Part shown: positions 6,917 through 15,739 of the stretch, in pieces
Layout: every line of letters starts with the position of its first letter
Position numbering within the stretch: the first letter of the stretch is position 1
Assembly: GCF_006874475.1 (NCBI RefSeq)
Contig: NZ_VIRM01000006.1
Span: 62,001 to 126,000 of the forward strand
From: Microbispora hainanensis
Lineage (GTDB): Bacteria > Actinomycetota > Actinomycetes > Streptosporangiales > Streptosporangiaceae
Direction: 5' to 3'
Length of the DNA stretch: 64,000 nt
Program-made: the position numbers and the translations under genes
The notes under the pieces: model-generated
Told to the model about the DNA's origin: nothing
The model's input: only the letters and a program-made list of their open reading frames with translations
The model's database searches: none

Positions 6917-8632
6917 TCAGCGGCGGCGGGTGAGGGCCTTGCGGCCGCGCGCCACGATGGTCTCGACGTCCGTCAGGTCGCTCATGTCGTGGGCCCTTGC
7001 CAGCGCCTCCTTCGCGGCGTCGTAGGCGTCCAGGACCGCGTTCCAGTCCACCTCGCCGTTCCAGTTGACCTCGCCGTTCCGGTCCGACAGGCTGTCGATC
7101 TCCTCGCCCAGCCGGGTCACGTTCTCCTCCTGGATCCGTCTGGCCTCCTCGAACCGGACCGCTCTCTCGGCGGCCCGCTCCCTCACGGCTCTCCTCCGCC
7201 GCACCTTCGCAGCGGTCAGCCCGGCGGCGATCCAGAAGACGGCCAGCCCGGCGATGCCGAAGAAGATCAGCCAGCCGATGGACATGCGGCTGGAGGACCC
7301 CGACAGGTCGATGTCCTCGGCGAAGTCCTGGTTCAGCCCGGTGACCTCGGCGCCCTCGAAGGTGGCGCCCCGCAGCTCCGCGTCGCTGAGATCGGCGTCG
7401 GTCAACACGGCATTGCGGAAGACCGCGTCCCGATATGTGCCGTGGTGGAGGTACGCCCGGTCCATCCTGGCGCCGGTGAAGTCGGCCTGGTCGGCCGTGA
7501 CGCTGTTCATCTCCGCATCACGGAGATCGGCGCCTGCGAATACGGCCTGGGTCAGGGTGGCGCTGCCGAGCGCCGCGCCCGACAGGCCGGCCCCGGACAG
7601 GTTCGCCCCCGCGAGGTCGGCGCTGCCCAGCTTGGCCCGCCACAGGCGCGCGCCCCGCAGGTCCGCGCCCTTCGCCGAACGGAGGCTCGCCCCGGCGGCG
7701 GAAACGTCACGGAGGATCGCCCGGTCGAGCCTGACCCCCGTCAGGTCGACGCCGTCCAGCGTGGCGCCGGTCAGGTCGGCGCAGCTCAGGTCGTCGGGGA
7801 AGTCCGCCACCGAGGTCAGGTCCCAGCCCCGGTAGTCCTGACCGCTGCCGGGCCTGCACGCGCGGTCCGGCGCCGGCAGGAACCGGGGGACGCCCTTGCT
7901 CCCGGTGAGCCGGGCGTCCCTGACGTCCCGCAGGTCGGCCCCGGTGAGGTCAGCCCCTCTGAAGTCCGCCCCGGTCATCACCGACTCGTACAACTGCGCG
8001 CCGCTGAGATCCGCCTGCCGCAGGACGGTCCTGACGAAGGTGGCGCCGTAGAGCCTGGCCTTCGCCGCCTTGACCCGGGTGAGGTCGGCCCGGCGCATGT
8101 CCGCGCCGTAGGCGGCGGCGTCGGTCAGATCGACGCCGACCAGCTTCGCGTCGTCGAACTGCGCGTCGTACGTCTTGGCCCGCGCCATCGTGGCCCCGCT
8201 CAGGTCGGCCCCCTCGAAGTGCGCGTAGTAGGGCAAGGAGTCGTCCATCGTCGCCCCGCGCAGGTCGCTGCCGCGCAGGTCCGCGTAGTAGAGCTCGGCC
8301 TCGGACAGGTCGGCCTTGCGCAGCCTGGCCCCGGCCATCTGCGCGTACCCGAGGTGGGCCCCCTTGAGTGAGGCACCGGTCAGATCGGCCCCGATGAGCG
8401 GGACCCGCACGGTCAGGCCGTCGAGCCTGGCGCGCCGCAGGTCCGCGCAGGACAGGTCGGCGGGCAGCGTCATCCGGGTGAGGTCCTTGCCGGCGAGGTG
8501 CGGGCCGCTTCCCGGACGGCAGGGGAGGTGGTCGCCGGGCGTCGCCGCGGCCGCGGGGACCGTCGGGGCCGACAACAGAACCGCGGCGGAGAGGGTCACC
8601 GAAACGGCGATCGAGCGGGGGATGCCGGGCAT
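6917..8632 (-). CDS. Exported/membrane-anchored pentapeptide-repeat protein
   Basis: A 571-residue protein. A signal peptide occupies residues 1-30 (AVSVTLSAAVLLSAPTVPAAAA). Two successive right-handed quadrilateral beta-helix modules of A(D/N)Lxx repeats follow. Each begins with the same cap, CRPGSG followed about 20 residues later by LSCADL (around 38-65 and around 255-285), suggesting internal duplication with a disulfide in each cap. Near residue 455 a single membrane helix (IGWLIFFGIAGLAVFWIAAG) leads to a charged, coiled-coil-like cytoplasmic tail of about 95 residues containing a small NGEVNW/NGEVDW duplication. An outside beta-helix plus inside coil is suggestive of a sensor or scaffold, but function is unknown. 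Confidence 0.85.
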   Translation of the reverse strand: MPGIPRSIAVSVTLSAAVLLSAPTVPAAAATPGDHLPCRPGSGPHLAGKDLTRMTLPADLSCADLRRARLDGLTVRVPLIGADLTGASLKGAHLGYAQMAGARLRKADLSEAELYYADLRGSDLRGATMDDSLPYYAHFEGADLSGATMARAKTYDAQFDDAKLVGVDLTDAAAYGADMRRADLTRVKAAKARLYGATFVRTVLRQADLSGAQLYESVMTGADFRGADLTGADLRDVRDARLTGSKGVPRFLPAPDRACRPGSGQDYRGWDLTSVADFPDDLSCADLTGATLDGVDLTGVRLDRAILRDVSAAGASLRSAKGADLRGARLWRAKLGSADLAGANLSGAGLSGAALGSATLTQAVFAGADLRDAEMNSVTADQADFTGARMDRAYLHHGTYRDAVFRNAVLTDADLSDAELRGATFEGAEVTGLNQDFAEDIDLSGSSSRMSIGWLIFFGIAGLAVFWIAAGLTAAKVRRRRAVRERAAERAVRFEEARRIQEENVTRLGEEIDSLSDRNGEVNWNGEVDWNAVLDAYDAAKEALARAHDMSDLTDVETIVARGRKALTRRR

Positions 8633-8782
8633 TTCTCACTGGCTCCATCGGGGACGCCGCCCGGACGCTCCCCGGGGAGACGCGGGCAAAGGATCGTAGG
8701 TGGCACGACCCGTTATAAATCCCCGGGTTGCGATCCACTTGCGAAGCGCCTACAGAAGGCGCGATGTGACAGGATCAAAGGC

Positions 8783-9181
8783 GTGGCCGAGTACACACCT
8801 GGACAAGTCGTCGAGGAGACCGGTTTCAGCCTCGACACCCTTCGGTACTACGAGCGGATCGGTTTGCTGGAGCCGGTGGGCCGCAACGCGGCGGGTCAGC
8901 GGCGGTTCAGCGAGGACGACGTGAGCTGGCTCGGCATGGTCCGCTGCCTGCGCGACACCGGCATGCCGATCGCCGAGATGCTGCGCTTCGCCCAGCTCGT
9001 ACGGCAGGGCGAGCACACCGTCGCGGATCGGATCGCACTGCTGGAGGAGCACGACCGGAAGGTCGAGGCCCAGATCGCCGACCTGAGCCAGAAGCAGGGC
9101 GCGATCCAGCGGAAGATCCAGTACTACAAGGACGTGCTCACCATGCGCGACATGCTCCCCGGCCGCGAGCCGGCCTCCTGA
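8783..9181 (+). CDS. MerR family transcriptional regulator
   Basis: A 132-residue MerR activator. The N-terminal winged helix reads YTPGQVVEETGFSLDTLRYY (residues 4-23), then ERIGLL and RRFSEDDVSWL. A coiled-coil dimer helix follows at about 80-120. No effector domain or metal-binding cysteines are present, as in the AdhR/NolA-like group that senses aldehydes or thiol stress. The GTG at 8783 with an upstream AGGAT is chosen. The gene is divergent from the pentapeptide-repeat gene; either that gene or the aldo/keto reductase beyond it could be a target, but no MerR-type 19-bp operator was recognised. Confidence 0.88.
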   Translation: MAEYTPGQVVEETGFSLDTLRYYERIGLLEPVGRNAAGQRRFSEDDVSWLGMVRCLRDTGMPIAEMLRFAQLVRQGEHTVADRIALLEEHDRKVEAQIADLSQKQGAIQRKIQYYKDVLTMRDMLPGREPAS

Positions 9182-9342
9182 CCACCCGCGCTCGACCATC
9201 CGGGTCTGCCCGGCCCGCGCCTGACCACATGCGCCTGCCCGGCCGCGCCTGCCCGGCCCGCGCGTCGTGAGCGGGCCCGGCAGGGCGGATCGAGCAGGCG
9301 GCTCGGGCCGGCGGGTCGAGTAGGTGGCTTGGGCCTGGTGGC

Positions 9343-11247
9343 TCAGGCCGAGCGGTAGGCCTCGGCCTGGAGGTTGTAGAGCTCGGCGTAGAGGCCGTCG
9401 AGGGCCATCAGCTCCTCATGCGTGCCGTGCTCGTGGACCTTGCCGTGGTCGAGCACATAGATGCGGTCGGCGTAGCGGACGCTGGCGAGACGGTGGGTGA
9501 TGAGCAGCACGGTCCGGCCGTCGGCGTGCTGCCTGATCCGCTCGAACAACGCGTGCTCCGCCCTGGCGTCGAGGGCGGCCGTCGGCTCGTCGCAGATCAG
9601 CAGGGGCGCGTCCCGGTAGAACCCGCGGGCCACCGCGATCCGCTGCCACTGCCCGCCCGACAGCTCGTGGCCGTTCTTGAACCGCCGGTCGAGCAGCGTG
9701 CGGTAGCCGTACGGGAGCTCGGCGATGACCTGGTCGGCGCCGGCGACCTCGGCGGCGCGGGTCACCGCGGTCTCGCCCTTCTCCATGCCCATCGTGATGT
9801 TGTGGCGGGCGGTCAGCGGCCACCGCGTGTGGTCCTGCGCGATGACCGCGATCCTGCGGCGCAGGCTGTCGGGATCGACCTCGGCGAGGTCGACGTCATC
9901 CCACCGGACGCGGCCGCCGTCCGGCTCGTAGAGCCCGGCGAGGATCTTGGCGAGGGTCGTCTTGCCCGAGCCGTTCTCGCCGACGAGGGCCACGACCTCC
10001 CCGCGCTCGATGCGGACCGACACCCCGCGCAGGGCGGGGGCCGGCGCGGCGGGATAGGAGAAGGTGACCTCCTCGACCGTGATGCGGCCGAAGTCGTCGG
10101 GGGCCGTCCGGTCGCGGGGCGGCCGCATGCGGCCCTCGGCGTGCTCCACGAAGTCCAGGAAGTCGGTGAAGTAGAGGCCCTCCTCGTAGAGCCGGTTCGT
10201 CGCGAACATGAAGTTCGACAGCGAGGTCTGCCCGGACCTGATGGCCAGCACCGCGGTGCCGGCCACCGCGAGGGGCACCGCGCCCGCCGCGAGCAGCAGG
10301 CCGAGCGCGACGTAGACCATGCCCTGTCCGAGGCCGCCCAGCGCCTCGCCGAGGACGCGGGCGACGGTCTGCCGCCGCGCGAGGTCGAGCATGACCCGCT
10401 GCTCGCCCCGGGCGACCGCGTCGAACATCCGCAGCAGGAAGCCGCGCATGGTGAACGTGCGGACCTCGGCCGCGGTGTCCTTGTCCGCCAGCAGTTCCTC
10501 GATGATCCACTTGCGCCGTCTGGCGGGGACGAGCACCAGGGCGGTCGTGTAGCGCATCCGCGCGGCCCGGACGGCCGCCCAGGCGTCGGGGACGACCGCG
10601 AGCAGCAGCAGCGGCAGCAGCACGGGATGCAGCACGCCCAGCACACCCGCCGCGGCAACGATGCCGACCAGGCCCGCCAGCGTGTCGATGGCGGTGCTCA
10701 CGACCATCTCGGCCATCTGCATGCCGCGCATGCGGGCCCGCTGCAGCGCGTCGTGAAACTCGGGATCGTCGAAGCAGACGAGGTCGACCTGGCTGGTCAG
10801 GGTGTAGAGGCGCTCTTCCGTGATCCGGCTGACCTGCGGTTCGAGCCTGGACTGGGCCCAGCCCGCGCCTGCCTGCAGGGCCGTGCGCGCGGTGGCGGCC
10901 AGGCCCACGAGCAGCAGGCTGGGCAGCGCGGCGCGGATCCGATCCGGAGTCGGGCCCGACTGGAAGAGGGCGGTCAGCACGCCCGTCGTGGCGAGCAGGC
11001 CGAAGGCGGTGAAGACGCCGCCGAGAGTGCTGAGCGTGACCGTGGCCACCGTGTCGCGGGGACTCGCCTCCCAGGCGATGCCCAGCGCCTGCCGGATCAG
11101 CCGGGGCAGCCGCCGCGCGACCGTGAGGAAGCCCAGCCCCGCCATCGTGCCGTAGTGTCGTGCCCATTGCGGAGACTCGACGTCCGCCATGTCCGGCAGG
11201 TCGTCCTCCGACAGATGATCAGATCCCCCCTGGTGTGTGACCGTCAT
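9343..11247 (-). CDS. ABC exporter, fused membrane and ATPase domains
   Basis: A 634-residue half-transporter. Six membrane helices occupy about residues 60-340, followed by a nucleotide-binding domain. Walker A GENGSGKTT is near residue 430, signature LSGGQWQR near 535, Walker B LLICDEPTAALD near 558, and H-loop LLITHRLASVRYADR near 590. It would act as a homodimer in the cytoplasmic membrane, exporting a peptide, lipid or drug. The start is taken at ATG 11247; an upstream in-frame extension to 11424 would run into the LacI-type operator and promoter of the divergent sugar operon. Confidence 0.9.
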   Translation of the reverse strand: MTVTHQGGSDHLSEDDLPDMADVESPQWARHYGTMAGLGFLTVARRLPRLIRQALGIAWEASPRDTVATVTLSTLGGVFTAFGLLATTGVLTALFQSGPTPDRIRAALPSLLLVGLAATARTALQAGAGWAQSRLEPQVSRITEERLYTLTSQVDLVCFDDPEFHDALQRARMRGMQMAEMVVSTAIDTLAGLVGIVAAAGVLGVLHPVLLPLLLLAVVPDAWAAVRAARMRYTTALVLVPARRRKWIIEELLADKDTAAEVRTFTMRGFLLRMFDAVARGEQRVMLDLARRQTVARVLGEALGGLGQGMVYVALGLLLAAGAVPLAVAGTAVLAIRSGQTSLSNFMFATNRLYEEGLYFTDFLDFVEHAEGRMRPPRDRTAPDDFGRITVEEVTFSYPAAPAPALRGVSVRIERGEVVALVGENGSGKTTLAKILAGLYEPDGGRVRWDDVDLAEVDPDSLRRRIAVIAQDHTRWPLTARHNITMGMEKGETAVTRAAEVAGADQVIAELPYGYRTLLDRRFKNGHELSGGQWQRIAVARGFYRDAPLLICDEPTAALDARAEHALFERIRQHADGRTVLLITHRLASVRYADRIYVLDHGKVHEHGTHEELMALDGLYAELYNLQAEAYRSA

Positions 11248-11403
11248 GTCAGCAGTGTGAGCGGGCGGGGCGACAATTTCGCGGGCCCCGATCACGCCGA
11301 TCGCTTTGACGCACGTCCCTAACACCTCGCCATGGCCCGTATGCAGAGACGTTATCTGCACAAACTTGACGACGTGCCGGTGAAAGTGGGTTGATTGGGG
11401 CCT

Positions 11404-11421
11404 GCTGACAACGTTGTCAGC
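11404..11421. promoter_or_regulatory. LacI-type operator before the sugar ABC operon
   Basis: GCTGACAACGTTGTCAGC is an 18-bp perfect palindrome 57 bp upstream of the binding-protein ATG. The core GACAACGTTGTC recurs before the lacI gene at 18342-18353 and has the central CG typical of LacI/GalR operators. A -35-like TTGACG lies at 11366-11371, so the palindrome would cover the transcription start region. Confidence 0.85.
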
Positions 11422-11477
11422 CATATGTGTCTTCGGGGGCCCGAAATCCTCGTGAATAGCCTGAAGGGAATGTTGCG

Positions 11478-12761
11478 ATGAGACGACGGTGGATGGCGGC
11501 CGTCGCGGTCTCTGTTGCAGGTCTGCTCACTCTTTCCGCCTGTGGCGGCGGTGACAAGCAGGAGAGCGGAGGCGGTCAGGCCGCGCATAAGGTCGAGGTC
11601 TTCTCGTGGTGGACGGGCCCCGGTGAGGCCGACGGCCTCAAGGCGATGCGTGAGATCTTCGCCAAGCAGAACCCGAACTTCGAGTTCTTCGACGCCGCCG
11701 TGGCAGGTGGCTCAGGCGACCAGGCCCGCGCGCTGCTGTCGAGCAAGCTGCAGGCCAACCAGCCCCCGGACACCTTCCAGGGCCACGCCGGCGCCGAGCT
11801 CCAGGGCTACATCAAGAGCGGCAAGCTTGAGTCGCTGAACTTCCTGTACGACGAGCTGAAGCTCAAGGAAGTCTTCCCGCAGCAGCTCATCGACCAGATC
11901 TCGGTGCAGGGCCAGGTCTACTCCGTGCCGGTGAACATCCACCGGTCGAACGTGCTGTGGTTCAACCCCTCGGTCCTCAAGGGCGCCGGCATCGACGGCG
12001 CGCCGAAGACCATCGAGGAGTTCATCACCGACCTCGACAAGGTCAAGAAGTCCGGGAAGATCCCGCTGTCGATCGGCTCGCAGTGGACCCTGGTGCACCT
12101 GCTCGAGTCCGTGCTGCTCGGCTCGCTCGGCACCGACGCCTACAACGCCCTGTGGACCGCCAACGCCGACTGGTCCAACGCGAACGTGACCAAGGCGCTG
12201 GAGAACTTCAAGACCATCCTGTCGTACGCCGGCAGCCCGCAGGACGACTGGCAGCCGGCGGCCAAGCAGGTCGCCGACGGCGAGGCGGCCTTCAACATCA
12301 TGGGCGACTGGGCCTACGGCTACTTCCACAACCCGCCGGAGGGCGGCCTCGGCAAGGAGTCGCACAAGGACTTCGACTGGGCCGCGTCGCCGGGCACGGA
12401 CGGCACCTTCATGTGGCTGTCCGACAGCTTCACCCTGCCGAAGGGCGCGCCCAACCGCGACGGCGCGATCGCGTGGCTGAAGGTGGCCGCCGGCAAGGAG
12501 GGCCAGGACGCCTTCAACCCGCTGAAGGGCTCGATCCCGGCCCGCAAGGACGCCGACCAGTCCCTCTACAAGGACTACCTGTCGTGGGACCTGGAGCAGT
12601 GGGCGAGCGACAAGCTGGCCGGCTCGATCCAGCACGGCGTCGTCGCCAACGACCAGTGGCGTCAGGCCATCACCGACGCGGTCGGCCTGTTCCAGCAGGA
12701 CAACGACGTCGCCAAGTTCCAGCAGGCGCTGGTCGCGGCGGCCAAGAACAGCGGCCAGTGA
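11478..12761 (+). CDS. CUT1 ABC transporter sugar-binding lipoprotein (glucose/mannose type)
   Basis: A 427-residue secreted solute-binding protein. The lipoprotein signal has Arg-rich residues 1-5, a hydrophobic stretch and lipobox LSAC (Cys about 22). The mature N-terminus VEVFSWWTGPGEADGL, then AVAGGSGDQARALLSSKL, resembles the GtsA/glucose-mannose binding-protein group rather than maltose or cellobiose binders. It delivers sugar to the two permeases encoded downstream. The ATPase is missing, as usual where a shared MsiK-like ATPase is encoded elsewhere. The upstream LacI operator implies sugar-inducible expression. Glucose specificity is inference. Confidence 0.9.
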   Translation: MRRRWMAAVAVSVAGLLTLSACGGGDKQESGGGQAAHKVEVFSWWTGPGEADGLKAMREIFAKQNPNFEFFDAAVAGGSGDQARALLSSKLQANQPPDTFQGHAGAELQGYIKSGKLESLNFLYDELKLKEVFPQQLIDQISVQGQVYSVPVNIHRSNVLWFNPSVLKGAGIDGAPKTIEEFITDLDKVKKSGKIPLSIGSQWTLVHLLESVLLGSLGTDAYNALWTANADWSNANVTKALENFKTILSYAGSPQDDWQPAAKQVADGEAAFNIMGDWAYGYFHNPPEGGLGKESHKDFDWAASPGTDGTFMWLSDSFTLPKGAPNRDGAIAWLKVAAGKEGQDAFNPLKGSIPARKDADQSLYKDYLSWDLEQWASDKLAGSIQHGVVANDQWRQAITDAVGLFQQDNDVAKFQQALVAAAKNSGQ

Positions 12762-12773
12762 GCTGATCTCCTC

Positions 12774-12812
12774 GTACGGCCCACGCTGGGTCCACAACGG
12801 CGTGGGCCGTAC
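12774..12812 (+). other. Intercistronic hairpin between binding protein and permease
   Basis: A perfect 13-bp stem (12774-12786 with 12800-12812, GTACGGCCCACGC and its complement) with a 13-nt loop and no U-tract. It lies between the binding-protein stop and the first permease. Such hairpins typically stabilise the binding-protein mRNA or attenuate into the permeases, giving excess binding protein. Confidence 0.75.
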
Positions 12813-12832
12813 TTGACTTCTGAGAGGTACAA

Positions 12833-13726
12833 GTGACGCGGGTGCGCAGATGGCTGCCCGGGCTACTCCTGGTGTCGCCGTCGATCATCCTCATCGCGGT
12901 CTTCGTGTACGGCCTGCTGGGCTGGAACTTCAAGCTCGCCATGACCGACAAGCACGACGAGATCGCGGAGATCCCCGGCAACTTCGTCGGGCTGGAGAAC
13001 TTCACCGGCATCTGGAGCGAGGAGCGCTGGGGCCTTTCGGTCCGGCACGCGATCGTCTTCACCCTGGTCTTCGTCGGCGGCGCCCTCGTCCTCGGCTGGT
13101 TCCTCGCCTTCCTGATGGAGAAGGGCATCCGGGCGGAGAGCGGCTTCCGCGCCGTTTATCTGTTCCCGATGGCCGTCTCCTTCATCGCCACCGGCGTGGT
13201 CTGGCGGTGGCTGATGAACAGCGCGACGGGTGAGCAGGCGGTCGGGCTCAACCGGCTCTTCCACTATGTGGGGCTCGATTTCCTGCAGTGGCAGTGGTTC
13301 CGCGATCCCGGCTGGGGAATGGCCGCCATGGCGATCCCGGCGATCTGGCAGATGTCCGGATACATCATGGCGTTGTTCCTCGCCGGGTTCCGGGGCGTAC
13401 CGGAAGAGCTGCGCGAGGCCGCCCGGGTGGACGGCTGCAGCGAGTGGGGGGTCTACCGCCACGTGGTGCTGCCGATGCTGCGCCCGGTGACGCTGTCCGC
13501 GCTGATCATCCTCGGCCACATCTCGCTCAAGGTCTTCGACCTCGTCGTCGCGGTGTCGGGCAAGCAGATCATCACCGACGTGCCCGCGACGTTCATGTGG
13601 ACGGCGGTCTACGACTCGCACGACCCGGCGAAGGGCGCGACGATCGCCTCCTACATCGTGCTGTCCGTCGCCGTCTTCGTCGTTCCCTACCTGATCTGGG
13701 ACGCCCGTAAGGGGAAGCGCTCATGA
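12833..13726 (+). CDS. CUT1 sugar ABC transporter permease (MalF/GtsB-like)
   Basis: A 297-residue inner-membrane permease with six predicted helices. The cytoplasmic EAA loop reads EELREAARVDGCSEWGVYRH followed by VVLPMLRP, the coupling-helix signature of binding-protein-dependent permeases. GTG start at 12833 with GAGAGG upstream. It follows the sugar-binding lipoprotein and overlaps the next permease by 4 bp (ATGA), so the two are translationally coupled and probably form a heterodimer. Confidence 0.93.
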   Translation: MTRVRRWLPGLLLVSPSIILIAVFVYGLLGWNFKLAMTDKHDEIAEIPGNFVGLENFTGIWSEERWGLSVRHAIVFTLVFVGGALVLGWFLAFLMEKGIRAESGFRAVYLFPMAVSFIATGVVWRWLMNSATGEQAVGLNRLFHYVGLDFLQWQWFRDPGWGMAAMAIPAIWQMSGYIMALFLAGFRGVPEELREAARVDGCSEWGVYRHVVLPMLRPVTLSALIILGHISLKVFDLVVAVSGKQIITDVPATFMWTAVYDSHDPAKGATIASYIVLSVAVFVVPYLIWDARKGKRS

Positions 13727-14616
13727 CCGCGCACGTCGCCGAGAAGGCCCCGCGTACGGCGCCCGCCGCCCCGGCCCGCGACAAGGGCCGGGCGGGCAAG
13801 TGGGTGCGGCTCGTCCTGTTGCTGCTGTTCGTCCTGGTCTTCCTGATCCCGGTCTACGTGCTGCTGGTCACGAGCTTCAAGCCGCTGACCGAGGCCGACC
13901 CCACCCAGGCGTGGAACCTCCCCAAGGTGTGGACGACCGAGGCGTGGAGCGTCGCCTGGGAGAAGCTCGAACCCGGCATCGTCAACAGCTTCCTGCTCGC
14001 GGTGCCCGGTTCGCTGATCTCCGCCGCCCTCGGGGCGCTGAACGGGTACGTGCTGTCGAAGTGGCGTTTCCCCGGCGCCGACGTGCTGTTCACGCTGTTC
14101 CTGTTCGGCATGTTCATCCCCTACCAGGGCGTGATGATCCCGCTGGTGCAGCTCATGGTGAACGTGGGCGACACCCTCGGCGTCCAGCTGTACGGCGGCA
14201 TCCCGGGCCTGGTCCTCGCCCACGTGGTGTACGGCATCCCGATCTGCACGCTGATCTTCCGCAACTACTACGTCACGATCCCGGACGAGCTGATCGAGGC
14301 GTCCCGCGTCGACGGCGCGGGGATGCTGCGGACGCTCTGGTCGATCGTGCTGCCGGTCTCCGGCCCGGCGTTCGCCGTGGTGATCATCTGGCAGTTCACC
14401 TCGATGTGGAACGACTTCCTGTTCGCGGTCTTCCTCACCGGGCCGAGCTCCTGGCCGACCACGGTCATGCTCAACAACATCGCGGGCGCCGTGACCACGC
14501 CGTACAGCCAGCAGATGGCGGCGGCCATCCTGGCGTCCATCCCCACGATGATCATCTACGTGCTGCTCGGCAGGTTCTTCATGCGCGGCCTCATGGCAGG
14601 CGCGCTCAAGGGCTGA
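13723..14616 (+). CDS. CUT1 sugar ABC transporter permease (MalG/GtsC-like)
   Basis: A 297-residue partner permease. A basic, alanine-rich N-terminal tail of about 25 residues precedes six membrane helices. The EAA loop is PDELIEASRVDGAGMLRTLW then SIVLPVSGP, and the protein ends on the usual short RFFMRGLMAGALKG tail of MalG-type subunits. It is the last gene of the LacI-controlled importer operon. Confidence 0.93.
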   Translation: MTAHVAEKAPRTAPAAPARDKGRAGKWVRLVLLLLFVLVFLIPVYVLLVTSFKPLTEADPTQAWNLPKVWTTEAWSVAWEKLEPGIVNSFLLAVPGSLISAALGALNGYVLSKWRFPGADVLFTLFLFGMFIPYQGVMIPLVQLMVNVGDTLGVQLYGGIPGLVLAHVVYGIPICTLIFRNYYVTIPDELIEASRVDGAGMLRTLWSIVLPVSGPAFAVVIIWQFTSMWNDFLFAVFLTGPSSWPTTVMLNNIAGAVTTPYSQQMAAAILASIPTMIIYVLLGRFFMRGLMAGALKG

Positions 14617-14619
14617 GTT

Positions 14620-14673
14620 CAGGAGGTTCAGGAGGCTCAGGAGGCTCAGGAGGCTCAGGAGTTTCAGGAGTCG
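14620..14673. repeat. Six tandem 9-bp units (CAGGAGGCT type)
   Basis: CAGGAGGTT, three CAGGAGGCT, CAGGAGTTT and CAGGAGTCG in direct succession, between the end of the permease operon and the convergent ArsR-type gene. The last copies form that gene's final codons. The unit contains a Shine-Dalgarno-like AGGAGG, but no start codon follows. Confidence 0.9.
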
Positions 14674-15668
14674 AGGCGGCCGGCCACCAGCGCGTCCCCG
14701 AGAGGGGTGCGCCGATAGAGGACCTGCCGCCCGACCCGGGCGCCGGCGACGAGCCCGGCCGCGCGCAGCGCGGTCAGGTGGCCGCCGGCCGTGCCGAGCG
14801 CCAGCCCGAGGCGGGCGGCGAGCTGCGTGGTGGTCGCCGGGGTCTCCAGCTCGGTCAGGATCCGGGCCCGCGACCTGCCGACCAGCCCGGCGAGCGCCGC
14901 CGCGCCGCCCGCCCGCGGCTGCGCCGCCGCCACTCCGCGCGCCGGATACACCAGCGCGTACGGCCACGCCTCGTCGAGGTAGGCGATGACCTTGCGGACG
15001 AAGAGGCTGGGCAGGAACAGCAGGCCACGGCCGCCGAGCCGGTGCCGTTCGTCCCGGCCGCCGGGGGCCGCCACGTCGATGCGGGCCGCCGCCGGCCGCC
15101 AGCGGACCCGCGGGCCGAGGTCGTCGAGCGCCGCCGCCCAGCCGTACGTCGCCAGCCGCCCGGCCCGCTGGATCACGTCGCGCTCCAGGATCGCCCGGAA
15201 GCGGGGCCACTGCGGCGCGACCAGCTCGGCCCAGGTGCGTTCGAGCCCGTCGGCCAGCAACGCGACCACGTCGTCGTCCTCCAGCACCTTCATGATCTCG
15301 GCGGACGGCGGCGGCCGCCCGTCCAGTGACATCGCGATCTCGGCCCGGGCCCGCTCCAGGGGCGTGGCCCGCATCGCCGCGATCTCCTCGGCGAAGGCGA
15401 CGTCGGGCCCGGTGGGCGGCGGCGCGATGAAGTCGGCGATGTAGGCGCCGTGCCGGAACAGCGCGACCATCGCGCGCGCTCCCGGGCTGCCGGAGAGCAG
15501 CCGCGCGAACCGGGGGCGCGCCGTCGCGGCCCAGGACGCATGCGCGCCCGCCTGCATCCGCCCCGACAGCATCCACATCGCGTGCATGGTCTCGTTGAGC
15601 GGGGAGATCGCGAAGCGGCTGGCGGCGATGTCCTGCGGGCTCACCTCGATCCGATACACATCCGCCAC
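14664..15668 (-). CDS. ArsR-type helix-turn-helix regulator with DUF5937-like N-terminal domain
   Basis: A 334-residue protein. Residues 1-240 form an alpha-rich effector domain beginning VYRIEVSPQDIAASRFAISP, seen in actinobacterial DUF5937-type regulators. Residues about 255-330 form a winged helix (ARILTELETPATTTQLAARL, GLALGTAGGHLTALRAAGLV, then GRQVLYRRTPLG). Head-to-head with an MFS exporter 72 bp away, it very probably controls that exporter. No metal-binding Cys motif of classical ArsR is present. Confidence 0.82.
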   Translation of the reverse strand: MADVYRIEVSPQDIAASRFAISPLNETMHAMWMLSGRMQAGAHASWAATARPRFARLLSGSPGARAMVALFRHGAYIADFIAPPPTGPDVAFAEEIAAMRATPLERARAEIAMSLDGRPPPSAEIMKVLEDDDVVALLADGLERTWAELVAPQWPRFRAILERDVIQRAGRLATYGWAAALDDLGPRVRWRPAAARIDVAAPGGRDERHRLGGRGLLFLPSLFVRKVIAYLDEAWPYALVYPARGVAAAQPRAGGAAALAGLVGRSRARILTELETPATTTQLAARLGLALGTAGGHLTALRAAGLVAGARVGRQVLYRRTPLGDALVAGRLDS

Positions 15669-15739
15669 CCTTCGGCCATTCCCGAAACGTTAGCGCCCCC
15701 GCAGGCCGTGCGCCGAGCATGGGCGCCGGGAGGTGGGCC

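Noticed and set aside
14620-14673. AGGAGG repeats as ribosome sites for a gene
   Set aside because: No start codon with a coding frame follows on the + strand; the array lies in a convergent gap.
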